A stretch of 64,000 nt of DNA. It comes from Acephala macrosclerotiorum. Its lineage: Eukaryota > Ascomycota > Leotiomycetes > Helotiales > Mollisiaceae. The DNA lies in assembly GCA_014904845.1 (NCBI GenBank), contig MU119336.1:1-64000 (forward strand), written 5' to 3'. The notes beneath the pieces were generated by a model. It did no database searches, was not told where the DNA came from, and worked only from the letters and a program-made list of their open reading frames with translations. A program made the translations under genes and the position numbers. Positions 32,240 to 43,299 of this stretch are shown here, piece by piece (position 1 is the first letter of the stretch; each line of letters begins with the position of its first letter).

Positions 32240-34540
32240 CTACCTTCGCAAAGGGACTGTACCGACCAGATCTTGTAGCACACCATGGCAGAACCTAAGG
32301 CTTTGCACCGCACTCCGCACAATGTTGAGCTCGCACGGGGTGCCTGTTTCTATTGCCTCAACTTGAGCCATTATCATGCTCAGAAACATGTGGCTTCTGA
32401 CATTTGTTTCCCCTTGTCGCATTCTCTCTGTGGACAACGAGATCATATCTCTCATAGCCTGCTTGAGATTTTCAGTATGCTGGGACTTGCGGTGTAGTGT
32501 TCCATCCATGCGCTGGGCCTGGACCTGGGTGATCAACTCCAAGCTGATAACAGCGGAGGCATACCATATTCCCTCTCTGAACGTGCCTCCGCCAATAGCC
32601 ATGAGATGAGAGAAAGCTTCGTCTAGCTCTGGTGAAATAGTAGCCATGGCCACATCTAAATTGACCTTGAGCGAGTAGCAGAACAGTGGATTTGTCTGTG
32701 CTTTGATAGCGAGCGGAAAATGCAAAGGGATCAGGAACCGCCGCACTAGACAGTCTAGCAGATTTTGGTGGGACGTCGTCACACCGGAAGCATTGTTCTC
32801 CTGCATAAGGTTGCTACATACCCGATCCTTGTCGTTTAGCTCCGAGCCCAGCGTAAGCACATCCAGGCAAGAAAGGTGAGAGTGCAAGCTGTTCAGAAGT
32901 TGGACAATCTTGACGCGAATTGGTAGTGAGTCGAGTAGAACAAGCTGCATCGAGGTTGAGGTGTAGTAAGTTCTGGGGTGGGGAGAAAGTACTGTGGTGG
33001 ACTCGTCCATCTCATCGTCGTTATTGTTTGAGGGGGTTTGGGTATCAAATTCATCGAACGAGATTCGGGGCGGCATAGCAGAATCTAAGGATGACTGTAC
33101 AATTAGTTCGAGGATCGTAGCCCATAGTCTTCTGCGGAGTTCGGCTTACAGAATAGACACTGCTAGAAGATGTTTGGGACCACGATGAAAGCGAATTTAC
33201 ATAGTTGTGGACAAGCGGTCCCATCGACATCCATATCAAGTCGCCACCAACGGAGAAGATCTGGCGGGCCAAGATCGTCAGACAGTGAACTTGAATCCCT
33301 GTGATGTCAAGACGGTCTTTCTCTAGCGGCCCGGAAAGCCACGCCTGAGCAGCATGTATCCATTGATGAACCCGATTTCGAATCCAGCATCTGTTTCTCC
33401 ATTTTCGTACAAACTTGATCCAATTCCAATGACAAGAAGGATCTTGAGACGGAGACCAGTTGTGACGCTCTCAGGATGGTTCCAGTATCTCCGATACTCG
33501 TCCCAGAAGCTGGGCACATAGAGTATCCTATTTGTCAACTCAAAGTATCGAAAGTACATAGTTGTCACCATGTCTGCTAGCTCCCGAGAAGGGCATGCAA
33601 GGCCTAAATCAGTAGAGAAGAGGAATCTGCTTGGCCGTGCTAGCTTGAGACTTCTTGCTATACTCTTGCATTTCTGAAGGAGATCGCCCATCTGTGCGAT
33701 TTGGGTTCTGATTTCAGGGTTCTGAAATGAGGGTTCTTTACTACCCCCCCATTGCTGCAGCAAAGCAGCCTCCGATGGTGGAGAACTGGAGTAGATCAGT
33801 TGAAAGTTGCGAGACACACTAATGCAGACTGTACCTCTTCAGCAGAACCCATCCAATGACTCCATCTCGCAACTCTCGTCTTATTTAGGATAATTTCAAG
33901 TGAGTCTTGTAGTCCGGATTGGCGTGCCAGTCAGACTCTGACAGGGCACGGACAGAATTGGATGCAGAAGACTCATCGATTTTCTGTACCTGCTGCAAGA
34001 GGTCACGGAGGTCTGGATCTGGTAGAATGTTGTTACCGCCGAGCGTTTTAGGGAGTCATTCTGTTCTGCTTCTGTTGGTATCACCAGGGATACCTATTAC
34101 TAGTAATAGGCCAGAAACGAAGTAAACAAATAGATTGAATGATTCGTTAATTAATTGTAAGATTGTAAATCTAATAAAAGCGTAAGAGTCGAAGGATATA
34201 ACCTCAACTCTAGCGCAGAGAGCGCTAGTCCCAATCCGGACTAGTGCCGCACGTGACTACTAAACTAATATTATACCCACAGCTTCTGGCCTGCTTCTGT
34301 TCATGTGGTGGGCCTGAGCGGGAGGAGAGGGTGCTTAGGCTGATGGGCTTGACTTCGAGCCTATTGAGCTGCCCTGTTGCCGTTGGGAGATTGTCTCAAT
34401 GCCATTCACACTGAAAATGCGCTAAGTCTCGGTGGAGACGTAATGTTGGCGGGGTCGTTTCGGCCACACTTGATCTTGCGGCGCCTGCACTCAAGGCAAG
34501 ACAGGGCTGATCTTCGACGTCGGCGGGGTTGGCGCTCCAT
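32240..34540 (-). pseudogene. Zn2Cys6 transcription factor, broken by an LTR insertion and point defects
   Basis: The N-terminus is readable from the ATG at 34540: RRRRSALSCLECRRRKIKCG, the first half of a Zn2Cys6 cluster, but the second cysteine half is lost. A solo LTR (34073-34281) interrupts the linker. The fungal_trans middle-homology region follows in changing frames: ILNKTRVARWSHWMG, HQWIHAAQAWLSGPLEKDRL, HCLTILARQIFSVGGDLIWM, FHRGPKHLLAVSIL, AELRRRLWATILELIVQSSL and the open C-terminal part PPRISFDEFD to LVGTVPLRR. Two in-frame TAA codons (33197-33199 and 33146-33148) stand where CAA is expected. One-base shifts occur near 34,046, 33,890 and 33,372. The original gene would have encoded a nuclear regulator of roughly 700 residues. 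It is clearly non-functional. Confidence 0.88.
34073..34281. mobile_element. Solo LTR of a retrotransposon
   Basis: A 209-bp element begins TGTTGGTAT and ends ATACCCACA, imperfect inverted ends with the canonical TG...CA. It is flanked by a perfect 5-bp direct repeat GCTTC (34068-34072 and 34282-34286), a target-site duplication. No internal retroelement coding sequence is present, so it is a solo LTR left by recombination between two LTRs. It lies inside the Zn2Cys6 gene relic. Confidence 0.9.
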
Positions 34541-36026
34541 GGAGATGGTGACGAAAGTCTCTCAGCCGTATCACACAGAATGGACTGTACAGGCGCAGAT
34601 GTAATGAAAGGTGCAGAAAGACAAAAGCTAGCAAGACAAGACGAGCTGTTCAGACGGAGTGGAGGGTTCGGTCCGAAGCGCACTTTTCGGATATAAGGCG
34701 ACTGCTCACAAGCGAAAATGCCGAAGCACGCCTGACCCCGCTGTTTGCAGATGCCATATTGCAGTAACGAAAAGCTAAATAACAAAGACAAGAAACATGA
34801 AAAGTGTTATATTATACCAAGGAAAGCCTGGAAGAATTCAGTGTAGACATTGGAAGTGGGGTGTGTGGATGAACGTTTCATCCCGATTCCAGCGATTTCC
34901 TAGGAACCTCACTTCTTCATCTCGCTCGATCTCCTCTGTTTCTTCCTATCCTGAGATTATCCATTTGCGTATTCGTGAGTGCGAGAAGTACTTCCGCAGC
35001 GTGACCACGAGTCGGGGTGGTTGATGGGTAACGTTGAAGAGGAGGGATGAAAAGGAGACCAAGTGGCTTAGCTAGAGTGGCTTGACCAGCAATCTCGGCT
35101 CGGGAGTGCTTCGAATGCCGGACCTCAACAATTCCTCAATGAGTTCTGCTGCCGTCGAGATTCAAGACCGCGGGCCCATCACCTATTGAAGGTAAAATGC
35201 GCAAACCGTGAAAGGATGTAAGGGCAACAGGAGATGTCAAGAGGTAGAGGCCAAAGCTTGATCCCGAATCCAGCGTCAAAGCCTGAAAAGACTCCTCGTC
35301 GGAACCTTTTCGCATCTTGTTCGGTCTCTGTGAGTTCGATTTGCTCTCTGGAGAGCTGGCGTCTTTCTTCTAAATTTTGTGACCTTCATTTCGGTTGTGC
35401 TGGCGTATCCGTTTAAGACTGCCCTCTCTATCTTCAAAACATCTCGCCAGACCAGCAAGCAATTAAAGGGGTGCATTACACATCAAGCCTCGGCATTGTG
35501 CAGACAGCCATGGGACCCTAATCAAGGCTCCGTATTTTAAGGTTCAAGCTCCAGTTTTTCGTTTCGTACTTCTCCCCCCTTTCTGGAATCTGTTCACCTT
35601 TTCAGAATTTCACCTATCTTGCTTTCCACAACCCTTTGTGTTGCTTTAAGAGCCTCGGTATAGAGTTGCTGTGCCATGTGCGGTACGCAACAGACAGTGC
35701 CGCTTTGCGTTGTACGCCGGGGTCGCCGGACGTCGAGTGGGACAAGAACGTCTTCTTGCATTCCTCATTTCGGTCGTTGTGGATCTTGATCCTCTGATTA
35801 TGGTAGTAGGCACCAGTGTGTCCCTGCCAGGAAGCCCTCTATCGTGTATTACTCCGTCATCTAGGGAGTATCGCCGAAGCCAAAGTATATTAGTCTCTAG
35901 TTTATAACTTGAGCTTGTCCTGCGCCTGAAGCATTCCGATTCCTGTCATTCCAGTTGACGGCTTTAATCCACCTCCCGTCTTCCCTCACCAAAGTCACTC
36001 GTTTTCTTTTGAATATTAGTAGCATA
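34541..36026. other. Gene-poor 1.5 kb
   Basis: No supported gene on either strand; frames are below 80 codons, except a 131-codon minus-strand frame (34396-34791) that overlaps the regulator's zinc-cluster exon in another frame. The right part should contain the promoter of the secreted peroxidase gene. Confidence 0.5.
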
Positions 36027-36946
36027 ATGAAGCTCAACGTCCTCCCCCTCGCCATTCTGGCATCCTCTGCTTTGTGCACCACTGACACCGAGCAATACGA
36101 ATGGGAAAGTCCCTCTTCCACCGATCGTGAGTTTCTTTTCCCTCTCCTCCTGCCGATCCATCCATGTCTCCTCCACTTATCCGCGTCTAACAAACCAGGG
36201 CGGAGTCCCTGCCCAATGGTCAACACCCTAGCAAACCACGGCTACCTCCCCCGCACTGGCCTCAACATCTCGATGTCCGACCTCGTCACAGCCTTCAACC
36301 TTTCCGTGAACCTCGCTCCTGCTGCGACGGAACTAGTTGGTGCAAAGGCACTGCTTACTTCCACGACTGGGGATGCGAGTACTTTTAATCTTGATGATTT
36401 GGATGAGCATGGAGGTTTGTTTCCTTTTTCGTTTCCAGGGAGAGGAGTAAGGAGGAAAGGAGGGAGAGGGTGAAATGGGAGGAGAGAGGAGAATATAGAA
36501 GGAACAGAAAAGAAGAAGGCTGACAAGAAACAGTGATCGAACACGACGGCTCCCTCTCCCGTGCCGACATCTACTTTGGCGACAACCACAGCTTCAACTC
36601 CTCAATCTGGAACTCTGTCGCATCGCACTTCACCTCCCCCAACATAAGCCTCACAACAGCCATCACCGCTCGCAGCGCACGTCTTGCTGCTGCTGCTGCT
36701 GTGAATCCAGCGTTCAACATGAGTTCGACGGATGTGGAGTTTAGTGCTATTGAGACTGCTTTATACATGTCCGTGTTCAGCACCAACAGTTCCAGCGTTG
36801 GCTCTGTGGCGAGGAGAGACTGGGTACAAACTTTATTTGTTGAGGAGAAATTACCCAGCGAACTTGGGTGGAGCAGGCCCGCGGAACAACTCACGACTGC
36901 GGGGTTGTTGACACTGACGGAGGAGATTCTTGTTTCGAGTGCGTAG
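36027..36946 (+). CDS. Secreted heme-thiolate peroxidase (chloroperoxidase/unspecific peroxygenase family)
   Basis: Three exons (36027-36126, 36199-36414, 36534-36946) give 242 residues. The start MKLNVLPLAILASSALC is a signal peptide. The heme-thiolate signature SPCPMVNTLANHGYLPR follows at about residues 36-52, where the cysteine of PCP is the axial heme ligand. The distal acid-base/Mg site is EHDGSLSRADIYFGDNHSFN at about 107-126. Several N-glycosylation sequons are present, as in secreted members. The length fits the short peroxygenase class (about 230-260 residues). Such enzymes use hydrogen peroxide to oxygenate or halogenate small organic substrates outside the cell. Intron 2 is long (119 nt) and purine-rich. 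Confidence 0.93.
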
Positions 36947-37582
36947 GGGAGAGTAGAAATAGTAAGTAGTAATGTAAGATGCAAGCGTTATTATCTGTAA
37001 CAGCTTTTCCCACTTCGGAATCTCTACATCAGCATTCCCATTTCCGTCTTTAGACCTGACATTACTGCTTTAGCCTGAGCCGTGGGTGAGCAAGCCTAAG
37101 CCAGGCTGAGCAAGTGAGTCCATGAATGTGACATGTTTCAACTCCAGGCTACAACTGCTGTACCGGGTGAATGGAATCTGTCAGCACAATAGGCTGCCCG
37201 GTTAATTCTGACTTATCTCGATGAAGAAGGTTGCTATGTAGACGTAGACGAAGCATATTTGATGATTAGCTTTGAACACAAGATAGACAGGGTGATTCAA
37301 AGTATCGTAAGGTTCACCCCGGAATAGCTTCGTCAGGCCCATCAATTTATATCTGGTTAGATGCTTCAATCGAATGCAACTTTTAATCAGGAATCTCATC
37401 GGCTTCTTCATCAAAACATAGTTGGCATTGATATTACAAACGGCCACGAGAACGGCGAAGGTGGGTTGGAAAATGAAAGTGATTGCATGATGTAATGATG
37501 GCGTTCATTGCAAGGCATAAAAGTAGAACACAGCATAAATCATGAAGGTCCATTTTCTATTGTCCCTGAATAGCTCATTTCT
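36947..37582. other. Intergenic between convergent genes
   Basis: Holds the 3' ends of the peroxidase gene (plus) and the NLR gene (minus). No supported gene. Confidence 0.55.
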
Positions 37583-40500
37583 TCAAATTCTGCCATGAAT
37601 ATTGAAATCGGCCTTCCGCTCAAGCAGCAGAGAAACAACCTTTAGATGGCGGCCATCGGAAGCCTCCTGCAGCGCCGTTCTACCATGTCCCCACACTCCA
37701 GCATTGTCGTTAGCACCTTGCTTTAGCAAAAGCCGAACAATTTCCAAATAACCACCCGCCGAAGCTGCCTGAAGTGCTGTTTTTCCAAAACCATACATTG
37801 TTCCTTCGGCATTAACATCAACGCCCCATTCCAGTAACAATTCGACGACTTCCAGATATCCCCGCTCTGAGGCTGCCTGAAGCGCCGTTCTACTCTTACC
37901 ATATGGTGATGCTTTAGCATTTACGTCGGCACCATGCTCGAGCAACAGCCGGACGACTTCAAGATGGCAGTTCCCTGCAGCCGCTTGTAGCGCTGTTTTG
38001 CCAGAATAGCTTGCAGGAATTTCATTAACATTAGCATGATATTCGAGCAATAGTTGGACGACCGTTAGATGACCAGCCTCTGAAGCCGCTTGCAGCGGGG
38101 TTCTGCCGCCGATATTTCCTGATCCTTCGTCGACGCTGGCACCCTGATCGAGCAAAAACCGGACAACCTCAAGATGCCCACTTTTTGCAGCCGCTTGTAG
38201 TATCGTTGTGTTACCGCTTGTTGCTGAGGGAGAGTTGGCCCTAGCACGGAACATATTCGTCAGATTGCTTAGACTCAATTGGGTAGCCGAATGCTCCATC
38301 CCTAGCGCTACCCGCCTTCCTTCTATCGCTCGAAGATACATCTCCTCTGCGGCATCGTATTCCCTTTGATCATTCAATACCTCCGCTAGACCGTGTATGC
38401 TTAGTAGAGTGTCTGGATGCTCCTCCCCTAAGATAGTTTGCCTTCCTTCTATTACTCGTTGGAATATCTCCTCAGCGGCCTCGTATTCCCCTTGATTACT
38501 CAATACTACTGCTAGATGGTGTCTGTTTCGTAGGGTGTCTGGATGCTCTCCCAAAGTCTTATCCCACACTGCTAGTACTCGCCGATATATAATTTCGGCC
38601 TCTCCGTACTTTTGTTGCTCCATTAACACATATGCCAACCATTCAGCGCTCCACAAAGTGTCCTCATGATCTTCTCCTAAAGTCCTTCTCGTGCTTCAAG
38701 CGTTCGACGAAATATAATTTCGGCCTCACTATACTTTCCTTGCCGCTGTAGCACAGTTGCCAACCAGTGAGCGCTACTTAACGTGTGCCTATGCTCCTTT
38801 CCCAAAGTCCCTTCTTGTACTTCAAGCGTTCGCCGAAATATAATTTCGGCCTCTGTATATTTTCCCCGATGGCTTAGTACAATTGCCAACCAGTAGGCAC
38901 TGTTTAACGTGTCCTTATGCTTCTTTCCCAAAGTCTTCTCTTCTCCTTTTAGGACTCGCGAAAATAAAGCTTCAGCTTCCACGTATTTCCTTTGCATATA
39001 TAATATATATGCTAGCCAATATACAGCCTGTAGCGTATCTTTATTCTCCTTGCCTAGCACTCTCTCCCGCCCTTCAAGACATCGCCGGTATGTAGCCTCA
39101 GCCTCCTTATACTTCTCTTGATATTTCAAAACTTGACCAATATTATCTAGAACTACAAACTTGATGGATACTTCTTGAGCCTCGATCTTTGTGAAGGCAA
39201 CACGATAAACTTCAAGCGCACCATCCCACTTATCCAATCTAGAATAAAATTCACCAATCGTCAAAAGTACGTAGACTGGGATTGCGTGAGAGTTTTGTAA
39301 GATGATGCGGAATAACATTTTGAGAGGATCAGTAAGAACCTTCACTCGCTGGAGATGAGACTTGAGCCTGAGAAGGATATCGATCTGTCGATGAAGTGGC
39401 AATGTCTGATTGTGCATAAGAGTATTTGATATGTGTGATAAGCTTGACTCGTCCGTCAACGGTAGCCGTGGGGTCTGATTTGCAAGCTTATGGTCGGTAT
39501 GCTCATCTATATCCCCTTCCAGCGGAACATCCTGGATAATGTGAAGAAGTGATTGCCATTGCTCGGCACGGGGATCGTGTTCTCCAAACATTCGAATTCT
39601 TCTTTCGAGTTCTTGATTGAAGTGCATCCGAAGATCATCCTCAAAAAGCCTTCGTTTATACTCTCCCATATCTAGCCGAGACATGAATTTCTCAAACTCA
39701 TCACCGAGCATGGTCAGAGACCCATCATCTAGGACAAGCATGGCTAGGTACTCGATCCAAGAGGCATAATTTTCTGATCCAAGAAAATCTCTGATTTTCT
39801 GTGCAGTAGCTGAACAAAGAGGACCAGCCTGGTTCAGATGGGAAATGGCGTACCTAGAGGCATATCTTATGAATGGATAGTCTTTTGCCAGTTTCAGAAA
39901 CGCGTCAGTATCAGATAATGGATAGCCATATTCGCACATTCCTAAGTAATCCACGCAAGCGGAGCCTAGGGAGCGATGTGCAGGCGCCAAGTCCACGCGA
40001 AAGCACATTATTTCTCGGTCGTTGCTGTAGTGCCATTCATCCTCTGGCCGGGTGAGAAACTCTTGGACAGAAAAGTGGATAAGGTGCACAAGGTCATCCT
40101 TTATGTTGATGAAATCGCCACACACGTCGAGAATACTCCGGGCGGGGTGCAGAAGCAGGCGCTCCTTAAATGCGGAAGATCCAGAGGCTAAAGCGTGAGC
40201 ATAATGTAGCTCATTGACCTCCAATGTACGACACGAGATGATTGTGAAGGCCAAGATCCTCCTGGCAAAGTTCAATTGGAATTTGTCAAGTCGTTTGACA
40301 AGCCGCGAAAAGAGTTGTCGATAGATGCCCTCAAGACTACGCGGTGGATTGCGGAGCCTCTCCTTCACTTCAAACTGTGAATCCGATTTGCCAAGATCTT
40401 TGATCATTAACTCCACCCAAAGGAACATACCCTCCGACTTCTCTTGCAGCGTCTCGGAAATGGAATCCCGCAATCCTGGGAACCTAAGGAGGTCGCTGCT

Positions 40501-42090
40501 TATCTTGGCATCTATCTCAGCACCAACAAAGGCACTGATGTCCTGCTTGACTAAGTCCGAACTTATCTCGATCCTCTCAGGTGTTGCGCCAATTGTTGAT
40601 TGCAGCACATGTGGTTGGAGTACATGCTTTCGACCAAGTAGAACGACTCGGAAATTAGCATTGGCATTGAGCAGGCCGAGAACAAGTTGAAGTAGTTTCT
40701 GAATCGAGTCGTGACACTCGTCAATATATTCATCAACTCCGTCAATAACACAGTAGACAGGTCTGGTAACCAATGTCGCAATCTCTTTCAGGGCATGTAC
40801 CATGTCAGTGATGGCAGGAGGCCCCTTTAGCACTAGGCCGCTGATAAGCTCGAGACTTCGTGGGTCGGTGTTATCTTCTAACAACTGCCATAGAAAGGAT
40901 CGAACTATGCCATTCAGGCTCTTCAAACTCTCCTTATTTCCCGAGAAATAGAAGAATATAGTCTGCAGCTGTCTGCTCTTAAGATCTTCAATGATTGATG
41001 AAGCGAGAACAGTTTTCCCACAGCCATGAGTTCCGGAAATGCACAAGAGCCGGTCGGAAATTGATAGAGATGATGATTCATTCCACTTTACGAAAGCAGG
41101 ATTCCCTTTAATCCAGGCGCAAGTCTCAGGCAACTTTGCGTGGACTTGAAGCTGGTGAAAATCTCTGACGTTTGGCGGCTCTAACCAGCTTTGGCATCGA
41201 AACTTCTGTGCTTCTAGTTTGTCTGTCAGCAGAAGTCTGGATTATGACTGGATTAGTGGCCTTTACCTTGACGGGATTCGGCAGCACGCAACAATTGGGT
41301 TGCCATAGCTGTGAGATCGACAACCTCTGTTCGTCGTTTGAGACGATCAAAGACATCCCAAACTCCTCTTTAAAGGGACGTACGAGCAATTTCGCCATTC
41401 TGACTGGAGAGAGTCCATTAGTAAATAGTTATCAATCAAGTACCGGCGAGAGAACAAACCAGGTGCGCTCCGTCTAAAGAACCGAAATGCCCGCACAGAG
41501 AATTCCACGACGTCTGTGAATATGTTCAAAAGAGCTATTTGGAGGATCGGATCCGGCGGCAATTTTCCGTAAATCTCGAAGCGGGGATGATTTTCTGAAA
41601 TCACTTCTATCAGGTTCAGGACCTGTTCTGCAGCCTGGGCATGATCTTTCGAGACCTGAGAAATACTGTCAACCAAATGCAAGCCAACTTAGCATAGATA
41701 AGATCATACCTTAAGGACGAATTTGATAGGCGCCCACAGTGGACACCCTATTCCAGCCTGCGTTTGCACCACGATATCGACGATATCAGAAGCATTCTGT
41801 AAAAACTGCGTATGCTGTTCAAATTTTTGAAGAAGTCGTGTGGATTGTCTTCGCTTGTAAAAGCGGGACGTCTGGATGACTGATTCTACAACATCATGTA
41901 TTGAATCTGCTTGATTAATACACTGTTGAAAGATGGCATCTCCTGTGGGCAAGTTTGAGAAAGACAAGCGAGCCTTCTCTATGGCCTGCTTTTGTAGAGA
42001 GGAACTATATCCAATAAATCAGTGATATACAATATCCATAAATCTGATATCTTACCTCTGCTGGGCATCGACTGATGATGAGGCTGCCAT
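37583..42090 (-). CDS. NLR-like STAND protein: DUF7708-NACHT-TPR-ankyrin, with two frameshifts
   Basis: Exons 42090-42056, 42004-41710, 41655-41460, 41403-41267 and 41222-37583. The N-terminal DUF7708-like helical domain runs through PLWAPIKFVLK and LQIALLNIFTDVVEFSVRAF. A link WLEPPNVRDFHQLQVHAKLP leads to the NACHT module: Walker A GTHGCGKT (41.0 kb) and Walker B VYCVIDGVDEY. Seven TPR units of the kinesin-light-chain type (42 residues, ending in LGKEH..TL) are followed by six ankyrin repeats ending at DFNIHGRI. About 1,400 residues in all. Two one-base losses break the frame: at 41357-41359 (EFG to DVF) and at 38681-38686 (EAREG to TLGEDH). Both lie in short homopolymers, so either the allele is dead, two shorter proteins are made, or the assembly has indels. 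Fungal NLRs of this shape are linked to non-self recognition and regulated cell death; that role here is inference. Confidence 0.88.
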
Positions 42091-43299
42091 TGTTTGAATC
42101 GAAACGTTCAATCTCCGATACTTGGAGCCTGAGATCGAGCATCCCAAGATAAAAGAGATTTTGGTGACAAGGCTTGGAGGCGGAGCTGAGCGTGAGGTGT
42201 CACGCGGTAGTTCTATTGCGCGACGTGGAGGCCTAGATAACCCTGTAAACAAATCCGCCTTGACGTGGCTGACTAGTAACGAGCCTACCAGCGGTGCTCT
42301 GTGCGATCAGGGCCTTTTGCTTATTCACGACTCATAATAAATATTCGACTTTTTGTAGCTTTTCTTAACTATTTCAAAACATGATACTTTCCTTTCTTTT
42401 ACGATGTTCTTCAAATTCGAATTAAGGAGTACATTTAGTAAGTAATTATAGAGGACTTGAAAAGTAAAAAAGGACACTTTAGTTTTCCGAACTAATTAAA
42501 GACTCGAAAAGTAGCCTGGGCGTACTGCCGACAGGCTCGTAAGGTTCAGCTCGGGATGGAAAGTAGTCCAAATACTATTTATTAGTTGCCTATTGGCTGG
42601 ACTTTTAACGATAGAATGAAATACGAGAGTCAGCCTTTCAGGTCGCAGTTTTTACCATATCTTTGAGACTGGTGGCGTCAAATCTCTCAAACTGGGCGTA
42701 CAAAGCAATTCTACAAGCCACGATCTAGGTAGGAGCGCCTACCCTGACTGGAGGGCCGCAAAAATTCCGGTGCAGAATCAACTTCCACTGGGTGTGCTTT
42801 TGTGCTTTTCCAAGGAAAAAAGTGGCAATCCGCAGCTCATTCCGCCCCGCTCCGTTGCTGGTGCTTGACTTCCAATGCATTGCAGACTTTGTTGCACATC
42901 GCAGGGTGCGGCAGCGGCGGGAGAATTCGCGGGACCACCACCAACCCGCTGTTAAGGAGCGCCTCCGCTCGGGAAGTGCTCCCGTGGCCCCGCTCTCCCT
43001 ACCCCGCTGCCGGGCCCTTGCGGTATGCAATAAAAACAGCAATATCGGGCTTTGAATTGGGACATTTGGTGAAGAAGAAATCCCCAGTCTACTTGGACTT
43101 TGTCACCGATGTGGTAGCTGCTAGACGGAGATCTGGCTAGCATGGGATAGGAAGGTATTAACGCAATGTGTTAAATTAGTGCATCTCCTATGCTACTCTA
43201 GCAATGCCCTTGGGCCCTCCAACGCCACAATATGCCCAATATCCCGTACTTAAACGCCAAGACCCGAGGGTTTGTACATCCCCGTACCATTATTCTCCA
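42091..43299. other. 1.2 kb without supported genes
   Basis: 42350-42640 is AT-rich with no open frame. Frames at 42725-43143 on both strands mirror one another and have no motif. Holds the NLR promoter. Confidence 0.5.

Noticed and set aside
42725..43143. Mirror-image frames of about 100 codons on both strands
   Set aside because: Arg/Ala/Pro-rich frames caused by local GC-rich sequence; no motif on either strand.
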